Below are positions 1 to 9,238 of a stretch of 64,000 bases of DNA, in pieces. The position numbers and the translations under genes were made by a program. Every line of letters begins with the position of its first letter. The first letter of the stretch is position 1. The DNA comes from Myroides indicus (lineage in GTDB: Bacteria > Bacteroidota > Bacteroidia > Flavobacteriales > Flavobacteriaceae), in assembly GCF_004364575.1 (NCBI RefSeq), contig NZ_SOAG01000003.1:95423-159422 (forward strand), written 5' to 3'. A model generated the notes under the pieces. It saw only the letters and a list, made by a program, of their open reading frames with translations. It did not search any database and had not been told where the DNA came from.

Positions 1-69
1 TATTCCAAAAAAGAATTTAAAGTTGTATACTTCAAATATTTTATTATTTAATAATATTATTTTATCGCA

Positions 70-552
70 TCAAAATTTATAAATTAATAGCTGCATATCT
101 TTTAGCATGATTCCATTTTCTATAATCGGAATCTTATAATTATCAATATAAAAATTTTTACGTATCTGATACTTTTTAAAACCATTTTTCTCATAAAAAT
201 TAATTTGAGAAAAGCTACAATCGGGAGTTCCCACTATTAAGCTTTTAAAACCTTTATTCTTAACGATATTCTGTATTTGTTTTATTAAAAAACTTCCTAT
301 TCCTTTACTTTGAAAAATTTCAGATACGGCTATGTTTTTTATTTCTACGAATTCGTCATCTATATAGTATAAGCAAACAACAGCAATTTCTTCTTTATCT
401 TTTTTTAATACATAAACTTCACTTTTATGAATGTATTTATCGATAGCTTCGATCGTTTCATCTGCCAAAAGTAATAATGAGTATGGAAAATTTTGACTTC
501 TTTGTTCAAGCTGCAATTTTTCATTTTTAAGTAAATTACTAACATCCATCAC
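70..552 (-). CDS. GNAT-family N-acetyltransferase
   Basis: A 160-residue protein with the GNAT fold: the acetyl-CoA pyrophosphate-binding loop is seen as QSKGIGSFL (Q/R-x-x-G-x-G/A type) in the middle, followed by a C-terminal FYEKNGF motif typical of the last strand and helix. It should transfer an acetyl group from acetyl-CoA to an amine; the substrate cannot be told from sequence. It ends close to the window edge and runs the same way as the glycosyltransferase upstream (24 bp apart), so the two may be co-transcribed. Family assignment is firm, function open. Confidence 0.85.
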   Translation of the reverse strand: MMDVSNLLKNEKLQLEQRSQNFPYSLLLLADETIEAIDKYIHKSEVYVLKKDKEEIAVVCLYYIDDEFVEIKNIAVSEIFQSKGIGSFLIKQIQNIVKNKGFKSLIVGTPDCSFSQINFYEKNGFKKYQIRKNFYIDNYKIPIIENGIMLKDMQLLIYKF

Positions 553-576
553 TTTAACATATTAACTTAATAATTT

Positions 577-1443
577 TTACTTTGCATATTCCGGTTTCAA
601 ATCTTTGTAAAAGCTATTAATAAAGTTTTTAAGTCTTTTCTGTGTGTTTGACCTTCTAACCCAAATCGGATATTGTCTTAAATCCATTTCCTGAATTTTA
701 CTTATAACCTGTTCAAAAGAATAGTCTTTCATAAAACATTCTTTTAAAAAATCACTAATTATTAAATTCCATTGCTCTTTATTTCCCCAGTAATGCCCCA
801 CTACATCTTTTGCAGGTAATAATTTTGAATATTCATTTAGAGACACAGAAAAAGAAAACTGTTCTATTAATCTTCTGGTTACGTTATCAGCGCACAACGC
901 ATCATTAATACTTAAAGTCAATTTTAAGCACTCTAAGTGTTTATTGGATACCCCTATCAAACCAGCATTCCACATACAAGTATTTTTGTCTATCTCAATT
1001 CCGGCATAACTTTTATTTTTAATCTGATTCCACATTAGTTTTTCAGTTTTTGTAGGTAAAACTGATAATTTTCCCTCATTGACGTGCATATAATTCTGCC
1101 CTTGAAACAAGCTCCTTCTTAAAGCGTCTATATTTTGGAAAAAGAAAGTATCGCCATCTAAATATAAAATAGGATCTGAAGGGTATTTTTGAGCTATTAA
1201 TTCTAGCGCCTTAATCTTTACCCGCCAAAAAAACTTGTGGGTTCCCTCCCATTCTTCAATTATCTTTCTATCTATTGAAATTACTTCTATTTTATCCTCA
1301 AAATATTGAAATAATGATGTGTTTTCTGTAATAACAATAATTTTATCCTCATCTCCTTTATGTATAAATGCTGTATAAATAGAGAAATATACCTGTTGGT
1401 AATTTTCTAAATTATCTCCAAAAACTAAATATACTATATTCAT
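577..1443 (-). CDS. GT-A-type glycosyltransferase (putative)
   Basis: A 288-residue soluble protein with no signal peptide. The N-terminal half has the layout of a nucleotide-sugar transferase: a Rossmann-like start (NIVYLVFGD) and a DxD metal-binding motif in LYLDGDTFF near residue 95, followed by MWNAGLIG, which resembles the conserved block after DxD in GT8/GT32-like enzymes. It probably adds a sugar to a surface glycan, but donor and acceptor are unknown. The ATG at 1443 follows an AT-rich stretch with no other gene, so this is the first gene of a short leftward unit with the acetyltransferase. Confidence 0.6.
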   Translation of the reverse strand: MNIVYLVFGDNLENYQQVYFSIYTAFIHKGDEDKIIVITENTSLFQYFEDKIEVISIDRKIIEEWEGTHKFFWRVKIKALELIAQKYPSDPILYLDGDTFFFQNIDALRRSLFQGQNYMHVNEGKLSVLPTKTEKLMWNQIKNKSYAGIEIDKNTCMWNAGLIGVSNKHLECLKLTLSINDALCADNVTRRLIEQFSFSVSLNEYSKLLPAKDVVGHYWGNKEQWNLIISDFLKECFMKDYSFEQVISKIQEMDLRQYPIWVRRSNTQKRLKNFINSFYKDLKPEYAK

Positions 1444-1913
1444 ATCTTATCTATTGCTGTAATTTTGACAAATATGTTTAAATAAATCAAACTATCAACA
1501 AAAATGAAAATAATTTATTGACAATTTTTAAATTATTACGATACTCTTGTATTATTTTACTTTATATATTCCTTTTTCCAAACGCATTACATTTTTCGCA
1601 GTTTACATTTTATTGTTACTTTTAAATTGTTTATAAACCTCTACAATTAATATCTTCAAGTATTTTTTGATTTATTCAATTGATTTAATTACCGTTTTAT
1701 AATTAACCGATTTTTATTACAAAACTATTTATAGCCTGTTTTTCCAATTCATATCTGTTTAACAAGCAATTATAAATTGCTATAGATTATTATTTCTTTT
1801 CTGTCAAAAATACTCTAATCTAATTCTAATCTAACTTTAATTATCATCTAATGTAACTCAAAGTTACTTATAATACGCAATAAATACTTTTGTCAAAAGT
1901 AAAACAGTATGTT
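1444..1913. other. intergenic region between divergent units
   Basis: About 470 bp of very AT-rich sequence without a credible ORF. The left part holds only the upstream region of the glycosyltransferase. The right end holds short direct repeats of TCTAAT (about 1812-1853) and the promoter of the metal-efflux operon. I see no RNA gene in it. Confidence 0.6.
1853..1892 (+). promoter_or_regulatory. promoter and palindromic operator of the RND operon
   Basis: A perfect inverted repeat GTAACT-CAA-AGTTAC (1853-1867) lies 17 bp upstream of TACTTTTG (1885-1892), an exact match to the Bacteroidetes -7 consensus TAnnTTTG. The palindrome covers the place of the -33 element, so it could be a repressor or metal-sensor site. 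The start of transcription would be near 1898, leaving a leader of about 15 nt before the ATG at 1914. The promoter match is direct; the regulator is unknown. Confidence 0.55.
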
Positions 1914-3194
1914 ATGTACAGAAAAATTGCAATAACAATAATTTCTCTTTTTTCTTTATCTGCAAGTAAAGCTCAAAATTCAGAAACTGTACTCTCCTTA
2001 AACAGAGAACAAATAGAAGCTTTATTTTTAGATCAAAATCTTGATCTATTAGCTAAAAAAATGGAGATTTCTCAAGCCGAAGCTCAATTAATTCAAGCAA
2101 GGCTATGGTCAAATCCTACTTTTGAAATCTCAGAAGTAAACCTCTGGAAAACCACAGATATTGAAGAACAACCTCCTGTTTTCGGCAATTGGGGACAAGC
2201 ACAACAAATTTCGGTACACTTAGAACAATTGATTGAAACGGCGGGAAAAAGACGTAAAAATATTGCTCTACAAAAATTAAGTATTGAAGAAAAGCAAAAA
2301 GACTTTGAATCTGTTCTTAGAGAATCTAAATTAGAACTGCGCAATACATTGAGCAATATTCAGATGCTTCAGGAGCAACAAAAAATTTATCAGGAACAGA
2401 TAGACAACACACAATCTTTAATCAAAGCTTTTAAAAACCAACTAGACACCGGCAATATCAGTCAAGCGGAATACGTACGCTTAAAAGCCGCAGAACTTCA
2501 GTTTAGAAAAGAATTAAACGATGTCAATAAAGAATTAGAAGAAAATCTGAAAAATCTGAAAAACTTTATTAATCTCAAAAATAACATACAAATTACTATT
2601 ACGGAAAAACTAAAAGATCCGGATAAAGAAGTTTCTGAACTTGAATTAGAAGATTGGATTTTACACGCACAGGAAAACAGACCTGATATTTTGCTGAGCA
2701 AAAACCTTGAACTACAATCTCAAAAAAAATTAGAAATAGAAAAAGCGCAGCGTATTCCTGATTTAACTTTTGGTATTGACTACGATAGAGGAGGAAATAT
2801 TATGAGAGATTTTATCGGATTCGGCGTTTCTTTTGACTTACCTGTTTTTGACAGAAACAAAGGCAATATCAAAGATGCACAAATAGAAATAGAAATTGCA
2901 AAGCTTGAAACACAAAATAAACTCAACCAAACAGCCAATGATATTGTTGAGGCCTATAGGAATTACTATCAGGTAAAGGAATTGTACAATCAGATAGAAC
3001 CGGATTATGAGCAGCAACTAGATAAATTATTAGAAGCTTACATTAAGAACTTTAAGTTAAAAAACATTAATATGATTGAATATTTAGATTTTGTAGAAGC
3101 TTATTTAGACAATAAAAATATAATGCTAGAAACATTAAAAGAATTAAACGAATACTTTGAGAACTTACAGTTTGCTGTCGGAAAAGATTTATAA
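1914..3194 (+). CDS. TolC-family outer-membrane efflux protein (CzcC/CusC-like)
   Basis: A 426-residue exported protein with a signal peptide ending near SLSASKAQ. Long heptad-rich helices in two repeated halves are the mark of the TolC periplasmic tunnel (outer membrane efflux protein family). It forms the outer-membrane exit duct for the pump encoded two genes downstream. I start it at the ATG at 1914, since a TTG at 1890 would overlap the -7 box. It is first of three genes spaced about 20 bp apart (1914-7423), a complete CzcCBA-type tripartite system. Confidence 0.88.
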   Translation: MYRKIAITIISLFSLSASKAQNSETVLSLNREQIEALFLDQNLDLLAKKMEISQAEAQLIQARLWSNPTFEISEVNLWKTTDIEEQPPVFGNWGQAQQISVHLEQLIETAGKRRKNIALQKLSIEEKQKDFESVLRESKLELRNTLSNIQMLQEQQKIYQEQIDNTQSLIKAFKNQLDTGNISQAEYVRLKAAELQFRKELNDVNKELEENLKNLKNFINLKNNIQITITEKLKDPDKEVSELELEDWILHAQENRPDILLSKNLELQSQKKLEIEKAQRIPDLTFGIDYDRGGNIMRDFIGFGVSFDLPVFDRNKGNIKDAQIEIEIAKLETQNKLNQTANDIVEAYRNYYQVKELYNQIEPDYEQQLDKLLEAYIKNFKLKNINMIEYLDFVEAYLDNKNIMLETLKELNEYFENLQFAVGKDL

Positions 3195-3213
3195 TCAATT
3201 AAATTAAAATGAT

Positions 3214-4311
3214 ATGTCAAAATATACCACTATTTATTTAGCTTTAATGCTTGTCATTCTTACCGGTTGTAAACAAACCGAAAATAGAGATAGTCAAAAT
3301 CAAGGACCTTATTGCATCCCGGAAAAGTTAAAACAGGGACTTGATTTTGAAACGATTAAAATCCAACCTGTCAAACAGACTATAACTTTAAATGGAACAA
3401 TTGATTATAACAGAGACAAAACGATTCCTTTTCACAGTTTAGTCAATGGAATAGTAATATCAACCCATTTTTATCTGGGAGATTATGTTAAGAAAGGACA
3501 ATTATTAGCTGAAATTAAAAGTACTGAATTCAACGAATTAAAAGATGAACTAAAATCTTTAGAAGCAGAGTTAAAAATAGCTAACAGAGCATTAGAGTCT
3601 GCCAACCTGATGTTTCAGGACGGTATTTCATCACAAAAAGAATTACTGGAAGCACAAGAACAAGTTTCCGTTTTACAAGAAAAAGTGAATTCCGCAGAAA
3701 GCAACCTTTCTATGTTTAGTTATTCTGGTCAAAGTGGCCTCTTTCAAATAAAAGCTCCGCAAAGCGGATATATTGTTGCTAAAAATATGGCTACGGGCAT
3801 GACCATTGTCAACGATGAGGAACCTTTATTTACCATCGCTGATTTAGAAAACGTATGGGTTATGGCTAATGTTTACGCTACATCTATGCGGTATATCCGT
3901 CAAGACTTGGACGTAAAAGTTTCTACCCTTGCCTATCCCGATGAATTTTTTAGCGGGAAAATCTCCAAAATATCACAGGTTTTTGACACAGAAGAACGTG
4001 TACTAAAAGCTAAAATTGAAATGAGAAACGATGAAATGAAACTCCGTCCTGGTATGGCTGTAGATATTGTTTTAAATATTGAAAGCAATCAGGGCAATGC
4101 TCTTGCTATTCCAAACAAAGCAATCATTTTTGACAATAATCAAAATTATGTAGTTGTTTTTAAAGACGATTGTCATCAAGAAGTTAGAAAAATAACCCCA
4201 ATTTCTAAAAACGATTTATATACATATGCATCTGATGGAGTAATAGAAAATGATGTGGTGATAACAACCAACGAACTGTTAATATATGAACAATTAAACA
4301 ACAGCTTGTAA
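3214..4311 (+). CDS. RND efflux periplasmic adaptor, lipoprotein
   Basis: A 365-residue membrane-fusion protein of the HlyD/CzcB type. It opens with a lipoprotein signal (lipobox LMLVILTGC), so it should be anchored by lipid. After it come a barrel-sandwich (lipoyl-like) half, a helical hairpin (residues about 105-165), the second lipoyl half (APQSGYIVAKN) and beta-barrel and membrane-proximal domains. It links the inner-membrane pump to the TolC-like duct. A Cys after the signal region (GPYCIPEK) and HFYLGD could bear on metal handling, but this is a guess. Confidence 0.88.
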   Translation: MSKYTTIYLALMLVILTGCKQTENRDSQNQGPYCIPEKLKQGLDFETIKIQPVKQTITLNGTIDYNRDKTIPFHSLVNGIVISTHFYLGDYVKKGQLLAEIKSTEFNELKDELKSLEAELKIANRALESANLMFQDGISSQKELLEAQEQVSVLQEKVNSAESNLSMFSYSGQSGLFQIKAPQSGYIVAKNMATGMTIVNDEEPLFTIADLENVWVMANVYATSMRYIRQDLDVKVSTLAYPDEFFSGKISKISQVFDTEERVLKAKIEMRNDEMKLRPGMAVDIVLNIESNQGNALAIPNKAIIFDNNQNYVVVFKDDCHQEVRKITPISKNDLYTYASDGVIENDVVITTNELLIYEQLNNSL

Positions 4312-4330
4312 CCCTCTAAAAAAGTATACA

Positions 4331-7300
4331 ATGCAAAAATTTGTAAAAAATATAGTCGCTTTTTCCCTAAAAAACACATTTATAGTTCTTTTTGGAGTAC
4401 TTCTATTGTTATTTGGCGGAATATACAGCTACATTCATACTCCTATCGAAGCTTTTCCAGATGTAACTAACACCAGAGCCAGAATCATTACGCAATGGCC
4501 CGGAAGGAGTGCCGAAGAAATTGAAAAATTAATTACCCTTCCCATTTCTAAAGAGATGAATACAATTCCGAACAAAGCTGAAGTACGCTCTATTTCATTG
4601 TTTGGATTATCAGTAGTAACCGTATTGTTTAATGATGATATAGACGACTTTTATGCTCAGCAATATGCTTCTAACCGAATGGGAAATATTAATCTGCCGG
4701 ATGGTGCAGATTTTGAAATAGAGCCACCCTCAGGAGCTACAGGTGAAATTTTCCGCTATATTATAGAAAGCGATTTACCTATCAAAGAAGTTACTTCTGT
4801 ACAAAATTGGGTAATTGAACGAGAATTATTAGCTGTACCGGGAGTTGCTGATGTGGTTAGCTTCGGAGGAGAAGAAAAGATTTACGAAATTCAGATCAAT
4901 CCCACAGAACTGGTTAATTATGATTTATCTCCTCTTGATGTTTATGAAGCCGTTGAAAAAAGCAATATAAACGTAGGAGGCGATGTTATTCAGCGAGGAG
5001 ATCAGGCTTATGTAGTTCGAGGAGTGGGATTACTGGACAATTTAGAGGATATAGAAAACATCTTGATTACAGTAAGAGGCAATACTCCCATCCTTGTAAA
5101 ACACGTTGCAAAAGTAATAACATCAGCTAAACCGCGCTTAGGACAAGCCGGTTATCAAGATGAAGATGATGTCGTTCAGGGAATCGTAGTAATGTTAAGA
5201 GGACAAAACCCCAGCGAAGTAATTGAAAATTTAAAAATTAAAATAGAAGACTTAAATGAAAGAGTACTTCCTAAAAACGTAAAAATAAAACCAATTATAG
5301 ACCGAACAGATTTAGTAAATACAACTGTGCATACGGTGACTAAAAATCTTATAGAAGGGGTACTTTTGGTTTCTGTAATTGTTTTTATTTTCTTGTATAA
5401 TTGGCGAACTACCTTTATTGTTGCTTCAGTCATTCCGCTTGCCTTTCTGTTTGCCATTGTCATGCTAAAAATACAGGGACTGCCCGCCAATTTGATTTCA
5501 ATGGGAGCCTTAGACTTTGGTCTTTTACTGGAAGGAACACTTGTTATTGTTGAACACGTTTTTGTAGGGCTTGAGAAACGGGCAGGAATAGTAGGAATGA
5601 AACGTTTTAACAAAATGTCTAAACTTGGTATCATTAGGAAAAGTGCCGGAAGCGTTGCCGGATACATCTTCTTTGCTTTACTGATATTAATTGTAGCACT
5701 AATGCCTATTTTCTCTTTTCAGAAAGTAGAAGGTAAAATGTTTTCTCCTTTAGCATTTACTCTTGGTTATGCCCTGCTTGGTTCCCTGATTTTGAGTCTC
5801 ACTTATGTTCCGGCAATGTGTAAGCTATTGTTTACCAAAAATATTCAAGAAAAAGAAAATTTTATTTCTCGTTTCTTTAAAAATAATATTTACAAAATGT
5901 TTAGCTGGAGCTATACACACAAAAAGATTACACTAAGCATTTTTGGTGCCCTATTAGCAATCTGTGCAGTTAAATTCCATTATTATGGTTCTGAATTTTT
6001 GCCTAAATTAAACGAAGGAGCTATTTATGTCCGAGCTACGCTCCCAAGCAGTATCAGTTTAGACGAATCAGTTCGTCTGACAAAAGAAATGAAACAAGTA
6101 CTCCGGGATTTTGATGAAGTGAAGTTTGTACTTACCCAAACCGGACGCCCAAATGACGGAACAGATCCAACTGGATTTTTTAACATAGAATTTCACACAG
6201 AACTAAAGCCCGAAAAGGAGTGGAATCGATCAATATCTAAAGATGAACTTCTTGAAGAAATGCGCATAGCATTAGAAAATTACCCCGGAATAAACTTTGG
6301 TTTTAGCCAGCCCATACAAGACAATGTGGAAGAATATGTTGCTGGAGTAAAAAGCTCTTTAGTTATCAAAATATTTGGCGACAACTTATTTGAATTAGAA
6401 AAAATGGCAGACGAAGTAGCTTCCAGCATAAAAGATGTCAAAGGAATTACCGATCTCAATATCTTTAAGAATATTGGTTTGCCGGAACTTCGTATTTCAC
6501 TTCACGATCACAAAATGGCTAAATATGCTGTAACAACTGCAGATGCTCAGGCTGTAATTGCCATGACCATTGGCGGACAGGCAGCCACAACATTTTATGA
6601 AAATGAAAGAATGTTTGATGTTGTCCTTCGCTTTGAGAAAAATTACAGAAATTCTGCTGAAAAGATAGGAGAAATCCTAATTCCAACCTTAGATGGCAAG
6701 CAAGTTCCTTTAAAAGAAATTGCAACTATTGATTATTATACCGGACCGGCTTTTATTTATCGCGAAGGAAACAGTCGTTACATCGGTATTGGTTTTAGTA
6801 TTGAAGGACGTGACTTGGGCAGTACAATAGCCGAAGCTAAAGCCAAAGTAGCTAAAGAAGTTCAATTACCCACAGCCAACAAAATGGAATGGGCAGGTGA
6901 ATTTGAAAGCAAAGAAAGAGCGGCGAAACAATTGACATTAGTAGTCCCGGTGTCACTGATTTTGATTTTAGTACTGTTATATTTTAATTTTGGAAATTTA
7001 AAAGATACTGCTATTTCTGCCATTACAATCCCATTTGCATTTATCGGTGGATTTATATCGCTATGGATAACAGGTACAACCTTTGGAATTTCTGCCGGGA
7101 TAGGATTCATTATTCTCTTTGGGGTAGCAACGATTGACGGAATCGTTTTAATCGGTGTTATGAAAGAAAATATTCTAAGGAGATTCCCTTTAAAAGCAGC
7201 AATTGAAGAAGGCGTTCGCAGCAGAATTCGTCCTGTTATTATGATTGCTTTAATGGGATCAATGGGGTTACTACCTGCTGCATTATCAAATGGAATGGGG

Positions 7301-7423
7301 TCTGAAATCCAAAAACCATTAGCTATAATGATTGTTGGCGGTTTAATAATTTGTATGATTTTATCCTTTACCGTTTTGCCCCTAATCTTTTATTTAGCAT
7401 ACAGGAAACAGCTTAAAAATTAA
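4331..7423 (+). CDS. heavy-metal RND efflux pump (CzcA/CusA family)
   Basis: A 1030-residue inner-membrane pump, full length for the HME-RND family, with two repeats of transmembrane helices flanking large periplasmic loops. It should export divalent or monovalent metal cations using the proton gradient. The TM4 motif that is DFG-x3-DGA-x3-VEN in CzcA-like pumps reads DFGLLLEGTLVIVEH here (D395, E401, E408): the second Asp is Glu, Ala is Thr and Asn is His. So the metal cannot be named safely. It is the last gene of the operon and is followed by a strong terminator. Confidence 0.9.
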   Translation: MQKFVKNIVAFSLKNTFIVLFGVLLLLFGGIYSYIHTPIEAFPDVTNTRARIITQWPGRSAEEIEKLITLPISKEMNTIPNKAEVRSISLFGLSVVTVLFNDDIDDFYAQQYASNRMGNINLPDGADFEIEPPSGATGEIFRYIIESDLPIKEVTSVQNWVIERELLAVPGVADVVSFGGEEKIYEIQINPTELVNYDLSPLDVYEAVEKSNINVGGDVIQRGDQAYVVRGVGLLDNLEDIENILITVRGNTPILVKHVAKVITSAKPRLGQAGYQDEDDVVQGIVVMLRGQNPSEVIENLKIKIEDLNERVLPKNVKIKPIIDRTDLVNTTVHTVTKNLIEGVLLVSVIVFIFLYNWRTTFIVASVIPLAFLFAIVMLKIQGLPANLISMGALDFGLLLEGTLVIVEHVFVGLEKRAGIVGMKRFNKMSKLGIIRKSAGSVAGYIFFALLILIVALMPIFSFQKVEGKMFSPLAFTLGYALLGSLILSLTYVPAMCKLLFTKNIQEKENFISRFFKNNIYKMFSWSYTHKKITLSIFGALLAICAVKFHYYGSEFLPKLNEGAIYVRATLPSSISLDESVRLTKEMKQVLRDFDEVKFVLTQTGRPNDGTDPTGFFNIEFHTELKPEKEWNRSISKDELLEEMRIALENYPGINFGFSQPIQDNVEEYVAGVKSSLVIKIFGDNLFELEKMADEVASSIKDVKGITDLNIFKNIGLPELRISLHDHKMAKYAVTTADAQAVIAMTIGGQAATTFYENERMFDVVLRFEKNYRNSAEKIGEILIPTLDGKQVPLKEIATIDYYTGPAFIYREGNSRYIGIGFSIEGRDLGSTIAEAKAKVAKEVQLPTANKMEWAGEFESKERAAKQLTLVVPVSLILILVLLYFNFGNLKDTAISAITIPFAFIGGFISLWITGTTFGISAGIGFIILFGVATIDGIVLIGVMKENILRRFPLKAAIEEGVRSRIRPVIMIALMGSMGLLPAALSNGMGSEIQKPLAIMIVGGLIICMILSFTVLPLIFYLAYRKQLKN

Positions 7424-7446
7424 AAAATCTAAAAACTGTTATTGAC

Positions 7447-7486
7447 AAAACCTTTAGACTTTTTATGGAAAAAGTCTAAAGGTTTT
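7447..7486. terminator. bidirectional terminator
   Basis: A long perfect hairpin, AAAACCTTTAGACTTTTT with its complement around an ATGG loop, lies between the converging pump gene and LuxR gene. It has A and T runs on the two sides, so it can end transcription from both directions. Confidence 0.85.
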
Positions 7487-7490
7487 GTTT

Positions 7491-8225
7491 TTAAATCAAT
7501 TCAAATGCCATTGCAAACTTTAGCAATTCTGCAAAAGAGGTAAACTCCGTTTTTTTCAGTATATTTTTTCGATGTGTTTGAACAGTATGTGTCGACAAAA
7601 AAAGCACTTCAGCAATCTCTTTACTAGTTTTACCATATGCCATTAAACCTATGATCTCCTTTTCTCTTTTGCTTAACAGAACAAATTTTTTATAATTGTC
7701 TTTAATATAAAGTGATTCACCTAATGTTTTATTGACTTTATTTACCATGTTCCCCATCCCTTGAACAGGACAAGAAACCATTATCAACTGGATATTGTCG
7801 TCGATTTGTTTATTTCTATTTCGAAGTAACTTACAACTTGAATAAAACCACAAATAGTCCTTTTCTCCATATACTTTTACCCGTTGAAAAAAACTGCAGT
7901 GCTTTGTAAAGTCTCGTTCAGCGCAGTACTTCGCAACTTGCAGAACTATGGTTTCCGTTTCTTCAGCTAAAAAATATTTGGTTAAATATTCTTCACCTAA
8001 ATTATTGAGTTCTTCAAGTGTTGTTCCCAAATTCATCCTCCCCCATTCATTCATGTAACTAATCCCTCTAGGCTCTTCTCTCTTAAAGTTATGAATCATA
8101 ACCGAGGCAGGCATTACCTCTCCAATATCATTAATATCATATAAAAAACTAGACAGATCACTTTCAATAGAATGCAATTGCCTTTGAATAGAAATTTTAT
8201 CTAATTTTAAATAATGAGAACTCAT
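7491..8225 (-). CDS. LuxR-family transcriptional regulator with PAS-like N-terminus
   Basis: A 244-residue regulator. The C-terminal 60 residues are a clear LuxR/GerE helix-turn-helix: LSKREKEIIGLMAYGKTSKEI then STHTVQTHRKNI. The N-terminal part (residues about 20-150) looks like a PAS-type sensing fold and has no receiver aspartate, so it is not a classic response regulator. It converges on the metal pump operon but has its own promoter. Its target is unknown; it could in principle bind one of the palindromes in this window. Confidence 0.8.
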   Translation of the reverse strand: MSSHYLKLDKISIQRQLHSIESDLSSFLYDINDIGEVMPASVMIHNFKREEPRGISYMNEWGRMNLGTTLEELNNLGEEYLTKYFLAEETETIVLQVAKYCAERDFTKHCSFFQRVKVYGEKDYLWFYSSCKLLRNRNKQIDDNIQLIMVSCPVQGMGNMVNKVNKTLGESLYIKDNYKKFVLLSKREKEIIGLMAYGKTSKEIAEVLFLSTHTVQTHRKNILKKTEFTSFAELLKFAMAFELI

Positions 8226-8271
8226 TTATTCAATTTATTTTTATTTTTTTACACAAAAACATGTAATAATA

Positions 8272-8279
8272 CAAATATA
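8272..8279 (-). promoter_or_regulatory. -7 box of the LuxR gene promoter
   Basis: TATATTTG on the minus strand is a perfect TAnnTTTG match about 47 bp upstream of the LuxR gene start. No clear TTG -33 element is seen at the usual spacing. Confidence 0.45.
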
Positions 8280-8305
8280 AAACAAAAGAACATACTAATG
8301 TTATC

Positions 8306-8656
8306 TTAATATTTTTTTATTAATGCCAAATGTTCCTGATTATATGCCCATAATAACCCATCAGGAGTTTCTAAAACACACCACAAATCAAACCCAAAAA
8401 ATGGATCTACGGGGAGATTTAACAATAGTGTCCTTTTCTTTTTTAGACGGATTAATGTATTAAATTTTGGTGTTTTAGCATATTCTATTTTGTATTGGCA
8501 CGCTGAACACTTAAACCTTACCTCTTTTTCATACTCTTCAACTCGAACATTTGATTTTCCACCTGATACAATAGCTTTTGCATTACACTTTGGACAAACA
8601 ACCTCGATATAGCTAATAAAATCTTGAAATTGAAATCTGGAATTATATTCTGTCAT
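8306..8656 (-). CDS. hypothetical zinc-ribbon protein
   Basis: A 116-residue cytoplasmic protein. Residues about 20-55 carry two CxxC knuckles (CPKC and CSAC) about 28 residues apart, which should bind one zinc ion as a rubredoxin-like ribbon. The C-terminal half is hydrophobic and aromatic (DLWC, LLWAYNQEHL) without a membrane signal. I do not recognise a named family. It is preceded by its own -7 box and a copy of the ATACCC-N6-GGGTAT palindrome, so it probably belongs to the same regulon as the lipoprotein operon. Confidence 0.65.
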   Translation of the reverse strand: MTEYNSRFQFQDFISYIEVVCPKCNAKAIVSGGKSNVRVEEYEKEVRFKCSACQYKIEYAKTPKFNTLIRLKKKRTLLLNLPVDPFFGFDLWCVLETPDGLLWAYNQEHLALIKKY

Positions 8657-8684
8657 TGGTACAGTTTTTAAATTGTTATCTACA

Positions 8685-8732
8685 CAAATTTAATTTCAAT
8701 ACAACACAAAAAAAATACCCTTATGAGGGTAT
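8685..8732 (-). promoter_or_regulatory. palindrome operator and -7 box, zinc-ribbon gene
   Basis: The palindrome ATACCC-TTATGA-GGGTAT spans 8715-8732. TAAATTTG (TAnnTTTG) spans 8685-8692 on the minus strand, 22 bp away, and lies 28 bp before the ATG at 8656. The operator centre falls near -43, as for an activator that touches RNA polymerase. The same palindrome with flanking A and T runs also forms a hairpin, so this site probably doubles as the terminator of the gene cluster upstream. Confidence 0.65.
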
Positions 8733-8737
8733 TTTTT
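8710..8737 (-). terminator. hairpin terminator of the lipoprotein/barrel operon
   Basis: AAAAAATACCC and GGGTATTTTTT form an 11-bp stem with a 6-nt loop, followed on the minus strand by more T residues. It stands 18 bp after the stop of the barrel pseudogene. It overlaps the operator at 8715-8732, so the hairpin may serve RNA and DNA functions. Confidence 0.6.
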
Positions 8738-8754
8738 ATTGAAAAACGATGAAT

Positions 8755-9218
<464 letters not shown>

Positions 9219-9238
9219 AATTTAAAATTTATAGATTC

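Noticed and set aside
5176..5667. Long antisense reading frame inside the pump gene
   Set aside because: It mirrors the coding strand of a well-conserved gene, has no start signals of its own and no recognisable domain.
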